A DNA stretch of 64,000 nt from the NCBI RefSeq assembly GCF_003429565.1, contig NZ_QUAK01000051.1, positions 1 to 64,000 on the forward strand, written 5' to 3'. A program made the position numbers and the translations under genes. A model generated the notes under the pieces. It saw only the letters and a list, made by a program, of their open reading frames with translations. It was not told the DNA's origin and did no database searches. The DNA comes from Streptomyces triticagri (lineage in GTDB: Bacteria; Actinomycetota; Actinomycetes; Streptomycetales; Streptomycetaceae). This document shows positions 17,009-28,765 of this stretch, in pieces (position 1 is the stretch's first letter; the number at the start of each line of letters is the position of its first letter).

Positions 17009-17710
17009 ATGGGGAGCATGGTGACGCGAGGGCGGACGAGCGGTGAGGAGCGGGCGAGGCCGGTGCGGCGGGCGCGGCGGCCGGAGTTGAGGCTTCCGCC
17101 GCTGGTTGCGTACGAGGGAGGTCTTGAGCCGGACGGGGACTACGACGGGCGGGAGTTCGCGGGGACGGATCTCGCGGGGCAGCGGGGGGCCGGCTCCCGT
17201 TTCCTGGACTGCGTGCTCGACGGCTGCTCCCTCGACGAGACGGAGCTGGGGAACGCCCGCCTGATCGACTCCCGGCTCTCCGGCGTCCGCGGGGTCGGCA
17301 CGGATCTGGCGGGCGCCGCGCTGCGGGACGTGGAGGTGATCGACGCGCGGCTCGGCGGGGTCCAGCTGCACGGAGCCGTGCTGGAGCGGGTGGTGATCAG
17401 GGGCGGGAAGATCGACTTTCTCAACTTGCGCTCGGCCACGTTGAAGGACGTGGTCTTCGAGGGCTGTGTGCTGGCCGAGCCGGACTTCGGTGGGGCGAGC
17501 CTGGAGCGGGTCGAGTTCCCGGACTGCACGCTGAGCGGCGCCGATCTCTCCGGCGTCCGGCTCAGCGAGGTGGATCTGCGGTACGCGGCGCGGATCGACA
17601 TCGCGAGAGGGGTGGACCGGCTGGCGGGTGCGGTGGTGACCCCTGCCCAACTGATGGATCTGGCACCGGCGTTCGCGGCGCAGTTGGGGGTACGGGTGGA
17701 GGCGGGGTGA
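17009..17710 (+). CDS. Pentapeptide-repeat protein
   Basis: A ~233-residue protein with many A(D/N)Lxx-type repeats: FAGTDLAGQ, CSLDETELGNARLIDSRLSG, GTDLAGAALRDVEV, RSATLKDVVFEGCVLAEPDF, GASLERVEFPDCTLSGADLS and GVRLSEVDLRYA. These form a right-handed quadrilateral beta-helix. Some family members (Qnr, MfpA) mimic DNA and protect gyrase, but most have unknown roles. The start is uncertain: ATG 17009 (GGTGGGG upstream) or ATG 17018; a TTG at 16988 is less likely. The N-terminal tail is strongly basic (RTSGEERARPVRRARRPE). Confidence 0.85.
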   Translation: MGSMVTRGRTSGEERARPVRRARRPELRLPPLVAYEGGLEPDGDYDGREFAGTDLAGQRGAGSRFLDCVLDGCSLDETELGNARLIDSRLSGVRGVGTDLAGAALRDVEVIDARLGGVQLHGAVLERVVIRGGKIDFLNLRSATLKDVVFEGCVLAEPDFGGASLERVEFPDCTLSGADLSGVRLSEVDLRYAARIDIARGVDRLAGAVVTPAQLMDLAPAFAAQLGVRVEAG

Positions 17711-17741
17711 GCGGTCGGGGCCCGGTGGTTGGGGGTCCCGG

Positions 17742-18239
17742 TCAGATGCGGGGGAAGCGGGCCCTGAGGGTCCACAGGGCGGGGTTGTCCCCGAGGTCGT
17801 CGTGCAGGTCGGTCAGGTCGTCCACGAGATCGTGCAGGAAGTCCCGTGCCTCGCGCCGCAGTTCGGCGTGGGCGAAGGCGAGCGGCGCCTCGTCGGCGGG
17901 CATCCAGTCCGCCTCGATGTCGACCCAGCCGAAGCGGCGGGTGAACAGCATCCGGTCCGCCGACTCGGTGAAGTCGAGCTCGGCGTGCTGGGGGCGGGAG
18001 TCGCGGCTGCCGAGCGGATCGCGGTCGAGCCGCTCGGCGATGTCGCACAGCGCCCAGGCGAAGTCGAGCACCGGCACCCATCCCCAGGCTGTGGACAGCT
18101 CCCGGTCCGCCTCCGTGTCGGCCAGATACACGTCCCCGCAGAACAGGTCGTGCCGCAGGGCCCGTACGTCCGCCTGCCGGTAGTCGGTCTGCGGGGGGTC
18201 GGGGAAGCGGTTGGAGAGGGCGTAGCCGATGTCGAGCAC
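17742..18239 (-). CDS. Hypothetical acidic protein
   Basis: A 165-residue soluble protein rich in Asp, Trp and Arg, with phrases LFCGDVYLADTEADRELSTA, WGWVPVLDFAWALCDIAERL, RMLFTRRFGWVDIEADWMPA and FLHDLVDDLTDLHDDLGD. No family was recognised. GTG 18239 is the first available start, but plausible coding sequence continues upstream in frame without a start (ending RAADAARGTIAY), so the gene may have lost its true 5' end. It converges on the pentapeptide-repeat gene. Confidence 0.6.
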   Translation of the reverse strand: MLDIGYALSNRFPDPPQTDYRQADVRALRHDLFCGDVYLADTEADRELSTAWGWVPVLDFAWALCDIAERLDRDPLGSRDSRPQHAELDFTESADRMLFTRRFGWVDIEADWMPADEAPLAFAHAELRREARDFLHDLVDDLTDLHDDLGDNPALWTLRARFPRI

Positions 18240-18493
18240 GTAGGCGATGGTGCCACGGGCCGCGTCCGCGGCTCGCCGGTCCGTTCGGTGCCGATGGCCA
18301 TTGCTCGTTCCGGCGCCCTACGACCCGCCGCTTCGTTCGGTGCCCCACGGTGTGCCCGCTGGCCGGGCGCTGGAGATGCGCAACAGGTCGTTCACGGCCG
18401 AGGCGGCCTCGTCCGACCGATCGCCCTGCACGGCCTCGAAGACCTCGCGCGTTCCCCGTCAGCCGCAAGCCGTTGTCCGTCGTTGTCGGTCGG
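18240..18493. other. Non-coding gap with possible gene remnants
   Basis: This 254-bp stretch has no intact gene. On the minus strand a short open stretch (about 18318-18440) translates to GTREVFEAVQGDRSDEAASA then VNDLLRISSARP before a stop. It has full GC-rich codon usage but no start, so it looks like a decayed fragment. The upstream extension of the 17742-18239 gene also runs into this gap. Confidence 0.4.
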
Positions 18494-19200
18494 TCAGGAC
18501 AGCAGGCGCTGTTCCTTGGCCACGGCGACGGCGCCGGCGCGGGTGTCGACGCCGAGCTTGTCGTAGATCCGGCCGAGATGGGTCTTCACGGTGGCCTCGC
18601 TGATGAAGAGGGCGCGGGCGATGTCGCGGTTGCCGAGGCCCTGCGCCAGCTGGGCGAGGATGTCCCGTTCGCGGTCGGTGAGCGACGGCCGGGGGCTGCG
18701 CATCCGCGCCATCACGCGGCTGGCGACCGGCGGGGAGAGCGTGGTGCGGCCCTCGGCGGCGGCGTGGATCGCGGCGAACAGCTCTTCGGGCCGCTCCGCC
18801 TTCAGGAGATAGCCCGTCGCGCCCGCCTCGATCGCCCGGGTGATGTCGGCGTCTGTGTCGTACGTGGTGAGGACCAGGACGTGCACGCCGGTGCCGGCGA
18901 TCCGGCGGGTGGCCTCCACCCCGTCGATCCCGGCGCCGAGTTGGAGGTCCATGAGCACCACATCGGGGGAGAGCTTCGCGGCGAGGGCCACGGCCTCCTC
19001 ACCGGTACCGGCCTCACCGACGATCTCGATCCCCGGCGCACTGCCGAGCAGCGCGAGCAGCCCGGCCCGTACGACCACGTGATCGTCACAGAGCAGCAGC
19101 CGCACGGTCGGCGCGGGGGCGCCGGGGGGTGTGGTGGACTCGGCCTGCGGCTGCGGCTGCGGCTGCGAGTCCGGCTGCGGGTCCGGGTCCGGGGTGGCGG

Positions 19201-19204
<4 letters not shown>
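18494..19204 (-). CDS. NarL/LuxR-type response regulator (SenR-like)
   Basis: A 236-residue regulator starting at GTG 19204, overlapping the kinase stop by 4 bp. After a ~29-residue Pro/Gln-rich leader, the receiver reads VRLLLCDDHVVVRAGLLALL, with the phospho-acceptor in DVVLMDLQLGAGIDG, the switch Thr in LVLTTYDTD and Lys in LLKAERPEELF. The HTH is LTDRERDILAQLAQGLGNRD and SEATVKTHLGRIYDKLGVDT. It is the partner of the kinase at 19201-20613. Context with an HbpS-like gene suggests the heme/redox-sensing SenR class of Streptomyces, by analogy with S. reticuli SenS-SenR. The repetitive Q/P codons at the N-terminus are odd. Confidence 0.92.
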
Positions 19205-21680
<2,476 letters not shown>

Positions 21681-21685
21681 GCGGT

Positions 21686-21737
21686 ACGCAGTACCGGTTA
21701 CGCAGTACTGGTTACGCAGTACCGGTTACGCAGTACG
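21686..21737. repeat. 14-bp tandem repeat, 3.7 copies
   Basis: Units acgcagtaccggtt at 21686-21699, 21700-21713 (one mismatch) and 21714-21727, and a partial at 21728-21737. It starts 5 bp after the methyltransferase stop. The sequence contains the ACCGGT palindrome. Function unknown. Confidence 0.92.
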
Positions 21738-21973
21738 CAGGCAGTGGTACGCGGCGGGTGACCGCCGTTCTCCCGGGGACAGCAGCAGGTCGTGGCGCCA
21801 TCACGGTGCGCCCGCATCAACCGATCGGATGACCCTCCCGTCCACCGAGTCGCGCGCGGAGCGCAGCCGGTACGTCGACGGGTCGGGCCCGGTGGCGGGC
21901 CGAGCATTGAGGCAGAGCAAGAAACCGCTCGGCCGGAATCACCGCCGACCCACTCAGATCCAGGAGTTCCACC

Positions 21974-22531
21974 GTGAAGAAGCTGTCTCTGCGCACCCGT
22001 GTCATCACCGGTACCGTCGCCGTCGCCGCCCTCGGGGCCGGCACCTTCGGCGCCGTCTCGGCGAACGCCTCCGCCCCCGAGGCCGCGGCCCCCGCCGCCG
22101 TCCGGTCGGATTCCTCGGACCAGAACCTGCAGCAGTCCACCCACCTGACGGCCGCCGCCGCGCAGAAGGCCGCGCAGGCCACTCTCGACGCCGCGAAGAA
22201 GGAGAACCAGCGCGTCTCCGTCGCCGTCGTGGACCGCAACGGCAACACCATCCTGACCGTCCGCGGCGACGGCGCGGGCCCGCAGGCCTACGAGGCCGCC
22301 GAGAAGAAGGCCTTCACCGCCGTCTCCTGGAACGCCCCGACCTCCGAGCTGGTCAAGCGCCTCGAGGACGCCCCGACCCTGAAGGACATCCCGGGCACCC
22401 TCTTCCTCGGCGGCGGCGCCCCGGTCACCGCGAAGGACGCCCCGATCGCGGGCATCGGTGTCGCCGGTGCGCCCAGCGGCGACCTGGACGAGAAGTTCGC
22501 CCAGGCGGGCGTCGCGGCACTCGGCAAGTAA
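21974..22531 (+). CDS. hbpS: Secreted heme-binding protein (HbpS/GlcG family)
   Basis: A 185-residue secreted protein with a Sec signal (VITGTVAVAALGAGTFGAVS, cleaved near ANA-S). The mature domain reads HLTAAAAQKAAQATLDAAKK, VSVAVVDRNGNTILTVRGDG, YEAAEKKAFTAVSWNAPTSE, LKDIPGTLFLGGGAPVTAKD and IAGIGVAGAPSGDLDEKFAQ. This is the DUF336/GlcG fold and closely resembles S. reticuli HbpS, an octameric extracytoplasmic protein that binds heme and, on oxidative stress, acts on SenS. GTG start at 21974. In this window the SenS/SenR-like genes lie 1.4 kb upstream on the other strand, supporting the same signalling system. Confidence 0.9.
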   Translation: MKKLSLRTRVITGTVAVAALGAGTFGAVSANASAPEAAAPAAVRSDSSDQNLQQSTHLTAAAAQKAAQATLDAAKKENQRVSVAVVDRNGNTILTVRGDGAGPQAYEAAEKKAFTAVSWNAPTSELVKRLEDAPTLKDIPGTLFLGGGAPVTAKDAPIAGIGVAGAPSGDLDEKFAQAGVAALGK

Positions 22532-22638
22532 GGCGATCACCTGCGGCGGCGGGTGAGCAAGGCCGGGAGCACGACGCGGCACCACACAGCAGCACCACGG
22601 CAGTACGACGGCAGCACACGGCACACAGGAGGGCCACG

Positions 22639-23859
22639 GTGACGATCATGCGTACGACGACGGGAGCGGTCAGGGCCGCCGGGATCGTCACCCTGGCCCT
22701 GCTGGCCGCGGTCGGCTGCTCGACAGGTGCGGACGGTGCGGACAGCGCCAACGGCACGGGCGGTACGGGCAGTTCGGCCGGCACGGACGGCAGCTCCCAG
22801 GCTGCCGAACGCGCCCCCGAACGCCCCACCGGCGGCCCCGCCCGCACCCCCGAAGACACCCTGCTGCTCACCGACTTCGGCTCGGACACGGTCACCTTCG
22901 CCGACCCGGCCGAGGGCGGAAAGGGCGCCTTCGACACCGTCGAGGTGGGCACCGCCCCGTACGGGCTCGCCGTCGGCGACGACGGGCGAGCCTGGGTGGC
23001 GACCGCCGAGGGCGTCGCGGTCGTCGACACCGCGAAGCGCGAACGTCTCGCCCTCATCCCGTACGAGACCGAGACCGGCCCCGTCACCACGGGCGAGTAC
23101 CGCGGCGGCGGCATGGGCATCGCGCTCGCGCCGGACGGCAAGCACGTCTATGTCGGGGTCAACGTCCCAGGCGGCAACGGCACGTTGGAGATCATCGACA
23201 CCGAAACCCGCGAGGTCACCGACACCGTCGGCACCGGCCGCCGCCCCTTCGACGTGGACGTCTCCCGCGACGGCTCCGAGGTCTACGCGACCAATCACGA
23301 CTCCTTCGACGTCACCGCGGTGCGCACCGACACCCTGAAGACGCGCCGCTTCGAGGTCGCGCCGTACGGCACCGAGGGCGGACTCGGCTCGTGGCTCAAG
23401 CCGCACTATGCGGAGGTGCGCGAGGACGGCCGGCTACTGCTGCCGTTCGAGGGCGAACGCCTCGCCGTACTCGACCCGCGCACCGGCGACGTGGACATCG
23501 AGCGCATGACGGCCGACACCCACCAGCACGGCGCCCGGCTCACCCCGGACGGCACCCTCCTCGCGGTCGGCACCGGACCCATCGACCCCGCCGAGGACGA
23601 GGGCCCGTCCCTCACCGTGCGGAGCCCCGACGGCGACGAGCGAGTCATCCCGCTGGACGGCCCGCACGAGGACGTGGCGGTCTCCCCGGACGGCGATACG
23701 GCCTATGTGACGGGCGGCTTCACCCGGGACGGCTTCTGGGACGGCGTCACCGTCGTCGACCTGGACAGCGGAGACACCCGCCGCCTCCCGGCCGGCCACC
23801 GCCCGCTGGGCGCGGCGGTTCTCGGCCCGCCGGCGGACCCCACCGGGGCGCCCTCCTGA
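22639..23859 (+). CDS. Beta-propeller (YncE-like) lipoprotein or secreted protein
   Basis: A 406-residue exported protein. GTG 22639 is chosen because GGAGGG (22628-22633) is well spaced; ATG 22648 would be too far. The signal sequence ends VTLALLAAVGCSTGADGADS, a lipobox-like site although Ala replaces the usual Leu at -3. A Ser/Gly/Pro linker leads to seven or so propeller repeats: DTLLLTDFGSDTVTFADPAE, YGLAVGDDGRAWVATAEGVA, GIALAPDGKHVYVGVNVPGG, FDVDVSRDGSEVYATNHDSF, HEDVAVSPDGDTAYVTGGF. YncE-type proteins bind DNA or ligands or act as scaffolds; the role here is unknown. Confidence 0.82.
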   Translation: MTIMRTTTGAVRAAGIVTLALLAAVGCSTGADGADSANGTGGTGSSAGTDGSSQAAERAPERPTGGPARTPEDTLLLTDFGSDTVTFADPAEGGKGAFDTVEVGTAPYGLAVGDDGRAWVATAEGVAVVDTAKRERLALIPYETETGPVTTGEYRGGGMGIALAPDGKHVYVGVNVPGGNGTLEIIDTETREVTDTVGTGRRPFDVDVSRDGSEVYATNHDSFDVTAVRTDTLKTRRFEVAPYGTEGGLGSWLKPHYAEVREDGRLLLPFEGERLAVLDPRTGDVDIERMTADTHQHGARLTPDGTLLAVGTGPIDPAEDEGPSLTVRSPDGDERVIPLDGPHEDVAVSPDGDTAYVTGGFTRDGFWDGVTVVDLDSGDTRRLPAGHRPLGAAVLGPPADPTGAPS

Positions 23860-23920
23860 CCTGCGGGCTCGCCCGGTCCGGTAGGGGGCGGCGCACTCGT
23901 ACCGGACCTACGATCACGGG

Positions 23921-25420
23921 ATGCCGATCCGCACGATCCGCAAGACCTCCACGACCCGCAAGGCCTCCACGACCCGTACCGGCTTCGTCCTCGCCCTGGC
24001 CTGCACGCTCCTGCTCGCCGGCTGCGGTGGGCACGGGGTCGAGGGGAGACCGGGGGCCGCGGGCGCGGACGACCCGTACTTCCCGCGGCTCGGCAATGGC
24101 GGCTACGACGTACGGCACTACGATCTCGCGCTCGACTACGACCCCGACTCGGGGCGGCTCGAGGGGAGGGCCGAGGTCACGGCGCGGGCCACCCAGGATC
24201 TGAGCGCCTTCAATCTGGATCTGCTCGGCCTGACCGTCCGCTCGGTCACCGTCGACGGCGAGCGGGCGGCCGTGAACCGCACCGGCCACGAACTCACCGT
24301 GCGCCCGGCGGACGACCTGAAGGACGGGACGACGTTCGTCACGAAGGTCGACTACGAGGGCGAGCCGCGGACGGTCACCGACGACGACGGTTCGCAGGAG
24401 GGCTGGCTGGCGACCGAGGGCGGCGCCCTGGCGCTCGGCGAACCCACCGGCTCGATGACCTGGTTCCCCGGCAACCACCACCCGTCCGACAAGGCCACCT
24501 ACGACATCGCCCTGACCGTCCCGAAGGGCCTGACGGCAGTGTCGAACGGGGAGTTGAAGGGCGAGCGGACCCGCCGCGGCCGCACCACCTTCACCTGGCG
24601 GAGCGCCGAGCCGATGGCGAGCTATCTCGCCACCGTGGCCGTGGGCGACTTCGAGACGAAGCAGTACGTGATCGAACGGCCGGGCGGGAAGCGGGACTCG
24701 GACGGCGCGCGGCAGCCGTCCCGGCTGCCGGTGTACACCGCGGTCGAACGCTCAGGGGCCGCCGCGAGCCGCAGGGCGTTGGGCAGGCTCGAGGAGATCG
24801 TGCGCTGGCAGGAGGAGCTGTTCGGTCCGTATCCGTTCGGCTCGGCGGGCGCCGTGGTCGGGCGGGCGCAGGATCTGGGGTACGCCCTGGAGACGCAGAC
24901 CCGGCCGGTCTATCCGGGGCCGCCGGAGACCGAGTTGGTGATCCACGAGATGGCGCACCAGTGGTACGGCAACTCCGTGACGCCGAAGACCTGGCGCGAC
25001 CTGTGGCTGAACGAGGGCTTCGCCACCTACGCCGAGTGGCTGTGGGAGGAGGAGCACGGCGGCGACTCCGCGCAGCAGACCTTCGACTCGCTCTACTCGG
25101 GCGACTTCACCGACGACCCCGACGAGCGGCAGGAGCTGTGGGCCTTCCCGCCGGCCCAACCCCCGTCCGGGGAGCGGCTCTTCGAGACCCCGGTCTATCA
25201 GCGCGGGGCGATGGTGCTGCACAAGGTGCGGGGGATCGTCGGCGACAAGGAGTTCCGTGCGCTGCTCCGCGGCTGGGCGTCGAGCCGCAGCCACGCGAAC
25301 GCCGACACCGGCGACTTCACCGCATACGTCGAGCAGCAGGCGGGCGCCGGCCACCGGGCCGCACTCCGATCGGTCTGGAAGACCTGGCTGTACGGCGACG
25401 GCAGACCGGCGAATCCGTAG
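23921..25420 (+). CDS. M1-family zinc metallopeptidase, lipoprotein
   Basis: A 499-residue peptidase. The N-terminus has a lipoprotein signal (LALACTLLLAGCGG). The M1 N-terminal domain starts DPYFPRLGNGGYDVRHYDLA, and the catalytic domain has LVIHEMAHQWYGNSVTP (zinc His residues and general base Glu) and LNEGFATYAEWLWEEEHGG (third zinc ligand Glu). It lacks the long C-terminal helical domain of PepN (~860 residues) and belongs to the short secreted M1 group. It would cleave N-terminal residues from peptides outside the membrane. ATG at 23921, 61 bp after the propeller gene. A shared hairpin separates it from terD. Confidence 0.92.
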   Translation: MPIRTIRKTSTTRKASTTRTGFVLALACTLLLAGCGGHGVEGRPGAAGADDPYFPRLGNGGYDVRHYDLALDYDPDSGRLEGRAEVTARATQDLSAFNLDLLGLTVRSVTVDGERAAVNRTGHELTVRPADDLKDGTTFVTKVDYEGEPRTVTDDDGSQEGWLATEGGALALGEPTGSMTWFPGNHHPSDKATYDIALTVPKGLTAVSNGELKGERTRRGRTTFTWRSAEPMASYLATVAVGDFETKQYVIERPGGKRDSDGARQPSRLPVYTAVERSGAAASRRALGRLEEIVRWQEELFGPYPFGSAGAVVGRAQDLGYALETQTRPVYPGPPETELVIHEMAHQWYGNSVTPKTWRDLWLNEGFATYAEWLWEEEHGGDSAQQTFDSLYSGDFTDDPDERQELWAFPPAQPPSGERLFETPVYQRGAMVLHKVRGIVGDKEFRALLRGWASSRSHANADTGDFTAYVEQQAGAGHRAALRSVWKTWLYGDGRPANP

Positions 25421-25441
25421 GGCTCCGGGCGACCACGCGAA

Positions 25442-25468
25442 GAACCCCGGCCGCGGCGGCCGGGGTTC
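25442..25468. terminator. Bidirectional hairpin terminator
   Basis: Perfect 12-bp inverted repeat (gaaccccggccg / cggccggggttc) with a 3-base loop, placed between the convergent M1 peptidase and terD genes, so it can end both transcripts. Confidence 0.88.
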
Positions 25469-25492
25469 CTCGGTGACACGTCGGGCGACGGC

Positions 25493-26068
25493 TCAGATGT
25501 TGACGCCGAAGTCCTGGGCGATGCCCGAGAGGCCGGAGGCGTAACCCTGGCCGACCGCGCGGAACTTCCACTCCGCGCCGTTGCGGTACAGCTCGCCGAA
25601 GACCATGGCGGTCTCCGTGGCGGCGTCCTCGCTCAGGTCGTAGCGGGCGATCTCCTCGCCGCCGGCCTGGTTGACGATGCGGATGTAGGCGTTGCGCACC
25701 TGGCCGAAGTTCTGGCTGCGGGTCTCGGCGTCGTAGATCGAGACCGGGAAGACGATCTTGTCGACCTCGGCGGGGAGGCCCGCCAAGTTGACGTTGATCG
25801 CCTCGTCGTCGCCGTCGCCCTCACCGGTGCGGTTGTCGCCGGTGTGGACGATGGTCTGGTCCGGCGTCGACTTGTTGTTGAAGAAGACGAAGTGGCCGTC
25901 GGAGAAGACCTTGCTGTCCTCCTTGACCGCGATGGCGGAGGCGTCGAGGTCGAAGTCCGTGCCGGTGGTGGTGCGGACGTCCCAGCCGAGGCCGACCGTG
26001 ACGGCGGTGAGGCCGGGTGCCTCCTTGGTGAGTGAGACGTTGCCGCCCTTGGACAGGCTTACAGCCAT
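25493..26068 (-). CDS. terD: TerD-family calcium-binding stress protein
   Basis: A 191-residue cytoplasmic protein starting at ATG 26068. It has the complete TerD fold: [100 protein letters not shown] and [20 protein letters not shown]. The two Asp-rich loops bind calcium in characterised members. Streptomyces has many TerD paralogues linked to stress tolerance and differentiation rather than only tellurite resistance. No other ter genes adjoin it. Confidence 0.94.
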   Translation of the reverse strand: MAVSLSKGGNVSLTKEAPGLTAVTVGLGWDVRTTTGTDFDLDASAIAVKEDSKVFSDGHFVFFNNKSTPDQTIVHTGDNRTGEGDGDDEAINVNLAGLPAEVDKIVFPVSIYDAETRSQNFGQVRNAYIRIVNQAGGEEIARYDLSEDAATETAMVFGELYRNGAEWKFRAVGQGYASGLSGIAQDFGVNI

Positions 26069-26274
26069 GGAAGTCCCTTCCCCTGAGGTGTCGCGTAGGT
26101 GTCGCGTGAGCTCCGTGCTGAGGACGAAGCTACCGTCACTCTCCCTAACGCCGAGGAGGGGTCGACAGGTTCCGGCCGTCTTTACTTTCTTTGCCTTCTT
26201 TCTCGGTGCGGGCTCGGTGCGTGCTCGGTGAGTGGTTGGTGAGTACTCGGTAAGTAGTAGCAACTTGCTCCGTA

Positions 26275-26290
26275 AGTGGACTAGACCTTT
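26275..26290. promoter_or_regulatory. DasR-like operator (dre) upstream of nagK
   Basis: The 16-mer agtggactagaccttt is close to the DasR consensus (ACTGGTCTAGACCAGT), keeping the CTAGACC core and left TGG. It lies 27 bp before the nagK start. DasR is the GntR-family repressor of GlcNAc and chitin use in Streptomyces, so the site fits the downstream genes. Confidence 0.7.
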
Positions 26291-26316
26291 CGTCGGTTGT
26301 CGCGGACACTGTCCCC

Positions 26317-27306
26317 GTGAGACACGTCATCGCCCTTGATGTGGGCGGCACCGGGATGAAGGCCGCCCTGGTCGGGGCGGACGGCGCACTGCTGCACGAG
26401 GCCCGCCGGGCGACCGGACGCGAGCACGGCGCGGACGCCGTCGTGCGGAACATCCTCGACTTCGCGGCCGATCTGCGCCGCGTCGGCGAGGAGCGGTTCG
26501 GCGTCCCGGCCGAGGCGGCCGGAGTGGCGGTGCCCGGCATCATCGACGCCGAGCACGGGATCGCCGTCTTCGCCGCCAACCTCGGCTGGCGCGACGTCCC
26601 GCTGCGCCAACTCCTCTCCGAGCGCCTCGGGGCCCCGGTCGCCCTCGGACACGACGTACGCACCGGAGGCCTCGCCGAAGGACGGCTGGGCGCCGGCCGG
26701 GGCGCGGACCGCTTCCTGTTCCTCGCCCTCGGCACCGGCATAGCGGGCGCGATCGGCATCGACGGCCGGGTCGAGCCGGGGGCGCACGGCTCGGCGGGCG
26801 AGATCGGCCACATCGTCGTACGCCCCGACGGGCCGCCCTGCGGCTGCGGGCAGCGGGGCTGTCTGGAGCGTCTCGCCTCCGCATCAGCCGTCACCGAGGC
26901 CTGGGCCGCGGCGAGCGGCGACCCGGACGCGGACGCGGCGGACTGCGCCAAGGCCGTCGAATCGGGCGACCCGCGCGCCGTCGCCGTATGGCAGCAGGCG
27001 GTCGGCGCGCTCGCCGACGGGCTCGTCACCGCGCTCACCCTGCTCGACCCCCGGACGCTGATCATCGGTGGCGGACTGGCCGAAGCGGGGGAAACCTTGT
27101 TCCTACCGCTGCGGGCCGCCGTCGACGAGCGCATCACCTTCCAGCCGCGGCCCGGCATCGTCCCCGCCGCCCTCGGGGACACCGCCGGCTGCCTGGGCGC
27201 GGGCCTGCTCGCCTGGGACCTGCTCGCCGCGGAGGGCGACCTGGAGTCCCTACCCACCGCCCGGCCCGGCACCGACCCACGACAGTCCACGGAGGTTTCC
27301 ACCTGA
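26317..27306 (+). CDS. nagK: ROK-family amino-sugar kinase (NagK type)
   Basis: A 329-residue cytoplasmic kinase starting at GTG 26317. The N-terminal phosphate loop is [20 protein letters not shown], the catalytic Asp is in [11 protein letters not shown], and the ROK zinc motif is [19 protein letters not shown] kinases phosphorylate free hexoses at C6 with ATP. The 1-bp-level overlap (ATGA) with the deacetylase gene and the DasR-like site upstream make N-acetylglucosamine (or another N-acetylhexosamine) the likely substrate. In S. coelicolor the corresponding pair is, from memory, SCO4285/SCO4284. Confidence 0.88.
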   Translation: MRHVIALDVGGTGMKAALVGADGALLHEARRATGREHGADAVVRNILDFAADLRRVGEERFGVPAEAAGVAVPGIIDAEHGIAVFAANLGWRDVPLRQLLSERLGAPVALGHDVRTGGLAEGRLGAGRGADRFLFLALGTGIAGAIGIDGRVEPGAHGSAGEIGHIVVRPDGPPCGCGQRGCLERLASASAVTEAWAAASGDPDADAADCAKAVESGDPRAVAVWQQAVGALADGLVTALTLLDPRTLIIGGGLAEAGETLFLPLRAAVDERITFQPRPGIVPAALGDTAGCLGAGLLAWDLLAAEGDLESLPTARPGTDPRQSTEVST

Positions 27307-28460
27307 TGGCCCCACGCAAGGTACTCACCGGCGCCCGCGTGGTGCTGCCCACCGGCACGGTCACGGACGGACGCGTGATCGTCGACGACACGGGCCGCAT
27401 CGCCGGGCACGCCGCGGAGGGAGCCCCCGCCCTCGACCTGTCGGGCCACTGGATCGTCCCCGGCTTCGTGGACATCCACAATCACGGCGGCGGCGGCGCC
27501 TCCTTCACCTCCGGCACCGTGGACGAGGTGCTCACCGGGGTGCGCACCCACCGCGAGCACGGCACCACCACCGTCGTCGCCTCCACCGTCACCGGGGACA
27601 TGGACTTCCTCGCCCAGCGGGCGGGCTTCCTGTCGGAGCTGACCGAGCAGGGCGAGATCGCCGGCATCCACTTCGAGGGACCGTTCATCTCGCCGTGCCG
27701 CAAGGGTGCACACAGCGAGGAGCTGCTGCGCGACCCCGACCCGGCCGAGGTCAGGAAGCTGCTCGACGCGGCGCGCGGCGCGGCCCGTATGGTCACCCTC
27801 GCCCCCGAGATGACCGGCGGGATCGACTCCGTACGGCTGCTCGCCGAGCACGGCGTGATCGCCGCGATCGGGCACACGGACGCGACGTACGAGCAGACCG
27901 TCGAGGCGATCGACGCGGGCGCCACCGTGGCCACCCACCTCTTCAACGCGATGCCGCCGCTCGGCCACCGTGAACCCGGGCCGATCGTCGCCCTGCTCGA
28001 GGACGAGCGGGTGACGGTGGAGCTGATCAACGACGGTACGCATCTGCATCGCGCCGCCCTCGAACTCGCCTTCCACCACGCGGGCCCCGACCGGGTCGCC
28101 TTCATCACGGACGCCATGGACGCGGCCGGGTTCGGCGACGGGCGCTACATGCTCGGCCCGCTGGAGGTCGAGGTGAAGGACAGCGTCGCGCGCCTGGTGG
28201 AGGGCGGCTCCATCGCCGGCTCGACGCTGACCCTCGACCGTGCCTTCAAGCGGGCGGTGACGATCGACAAGATCCCCGTGATCGACGTCGTCCGCGCCGT
28301 CTCGGAGAACCCGGCCAGGCTGCTCGGCGCCTACGACCGCGTGGGCTCCCTGGAGGCGGGCAAGGACGCGGACCTGGTCGTCCTCGACGAGGCGTACGAC
28401 GTCAAGGGCGTGATGCGCAAGGGCGAGTGGATCGTGCAGCCGGCGGCCGCCCGGCCGTGA
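27306..28460 (+). CDS. nagA: N-acetylglucosamine-6-phosphate deacetylase
   Basis: A 384-residue amidohydrolase. ATG 27306 overlaps the kinase stop (ATGA), with GGAGG at about 27291-27295. Motifs: metal-binding IVPGFVDIHNHGGGGASF, the metal-binding Glu in AGIHFEGPFIS, IGHTDATYEQTVEA, ATHLFNAMPPLGHREPG and VAFITDAMDAAGF with the catalytic Asp. It removes the acetyl group from GlcNAc-6-P to give glucosamine-6-P for glycolysis or wall synthesis. The nagK-nagA pair forms a phosphorylation-deacetylation route for free GlcNAc that does not need the PTS. A GalNAc-6-P deacetylase activity cannot be excluded by sequence. Confidence 0.93.
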   Translation: MAPRKVLTGARVVLPTGTVTDGRVIVDDTGRIAGHAAEGAPALDLSGHWIVPGFVDIHNHGGGGASFTSGTVDEVLTGVRTHREHGTTTVVASTVTGDMDFLAQRAGFLSELTEQGEIAGIHFEGPFISPCRKGAHSEELLRDPDPAEVRKLLDAARGAARMVTLAPEMTGGIDSVRLLAEHGVIAAIGHTDATYEQTVEAIDAGATVATHLFNAMPPLGHREPGPIVALLEDERVTVELINDGTHLHRAALELAFHHAGPDRVAFITDAMDAAGFGDGRYMLGPLEVEVKDSVARLVEGGSIAGSTLTLDRAFKRAVTIDKIPVIDVVRAVSENPARLLGAYDRVGSLEAGKDADLVVLDEAYDVKGVMRKGEWIVQPAAARP

Positions 28461-28467
28461 TCGTCGG

Positions 28468-28488
28468 GTCCCGGCCGCCGGCCGGGAC
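28468..28488 (+). terminator. Short hairpin terminator after nagA
   Basis: Perfect 9-bp inverted repeat (gtcccggcc / ggccgggac) with a 3-base loop, 8 bp after the nagA stop. The next 277 bp up to the sugar kinase carry no gene and probably hold that gene's promoter. Confidence 0.75.
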
Positions 28489-28765
28489 TTCGTCCGTGAT
28501 GTCGTCTGTGCGCTCATGCTGCTTGTACACCGCTCGACGCGGATCGGTTCCCGATTCGCGACCAGCCCGCGACCGATCCGCCTCCGGCCCGCCGCCGATC
28601 CACCCCGATCCACTCACCGGACATCCCGTCCGAACCACCCCAAGAGGTACGTAACCCACGGTGGTTGGGCTCCCAGGGGGTGGGCCGCGCGGCCCGCGTT
28701 TGGCATGATCAGGACCGCATACGCGCATCGACACACGCACAGACGTCCTACCGGGGGTGGCACCC

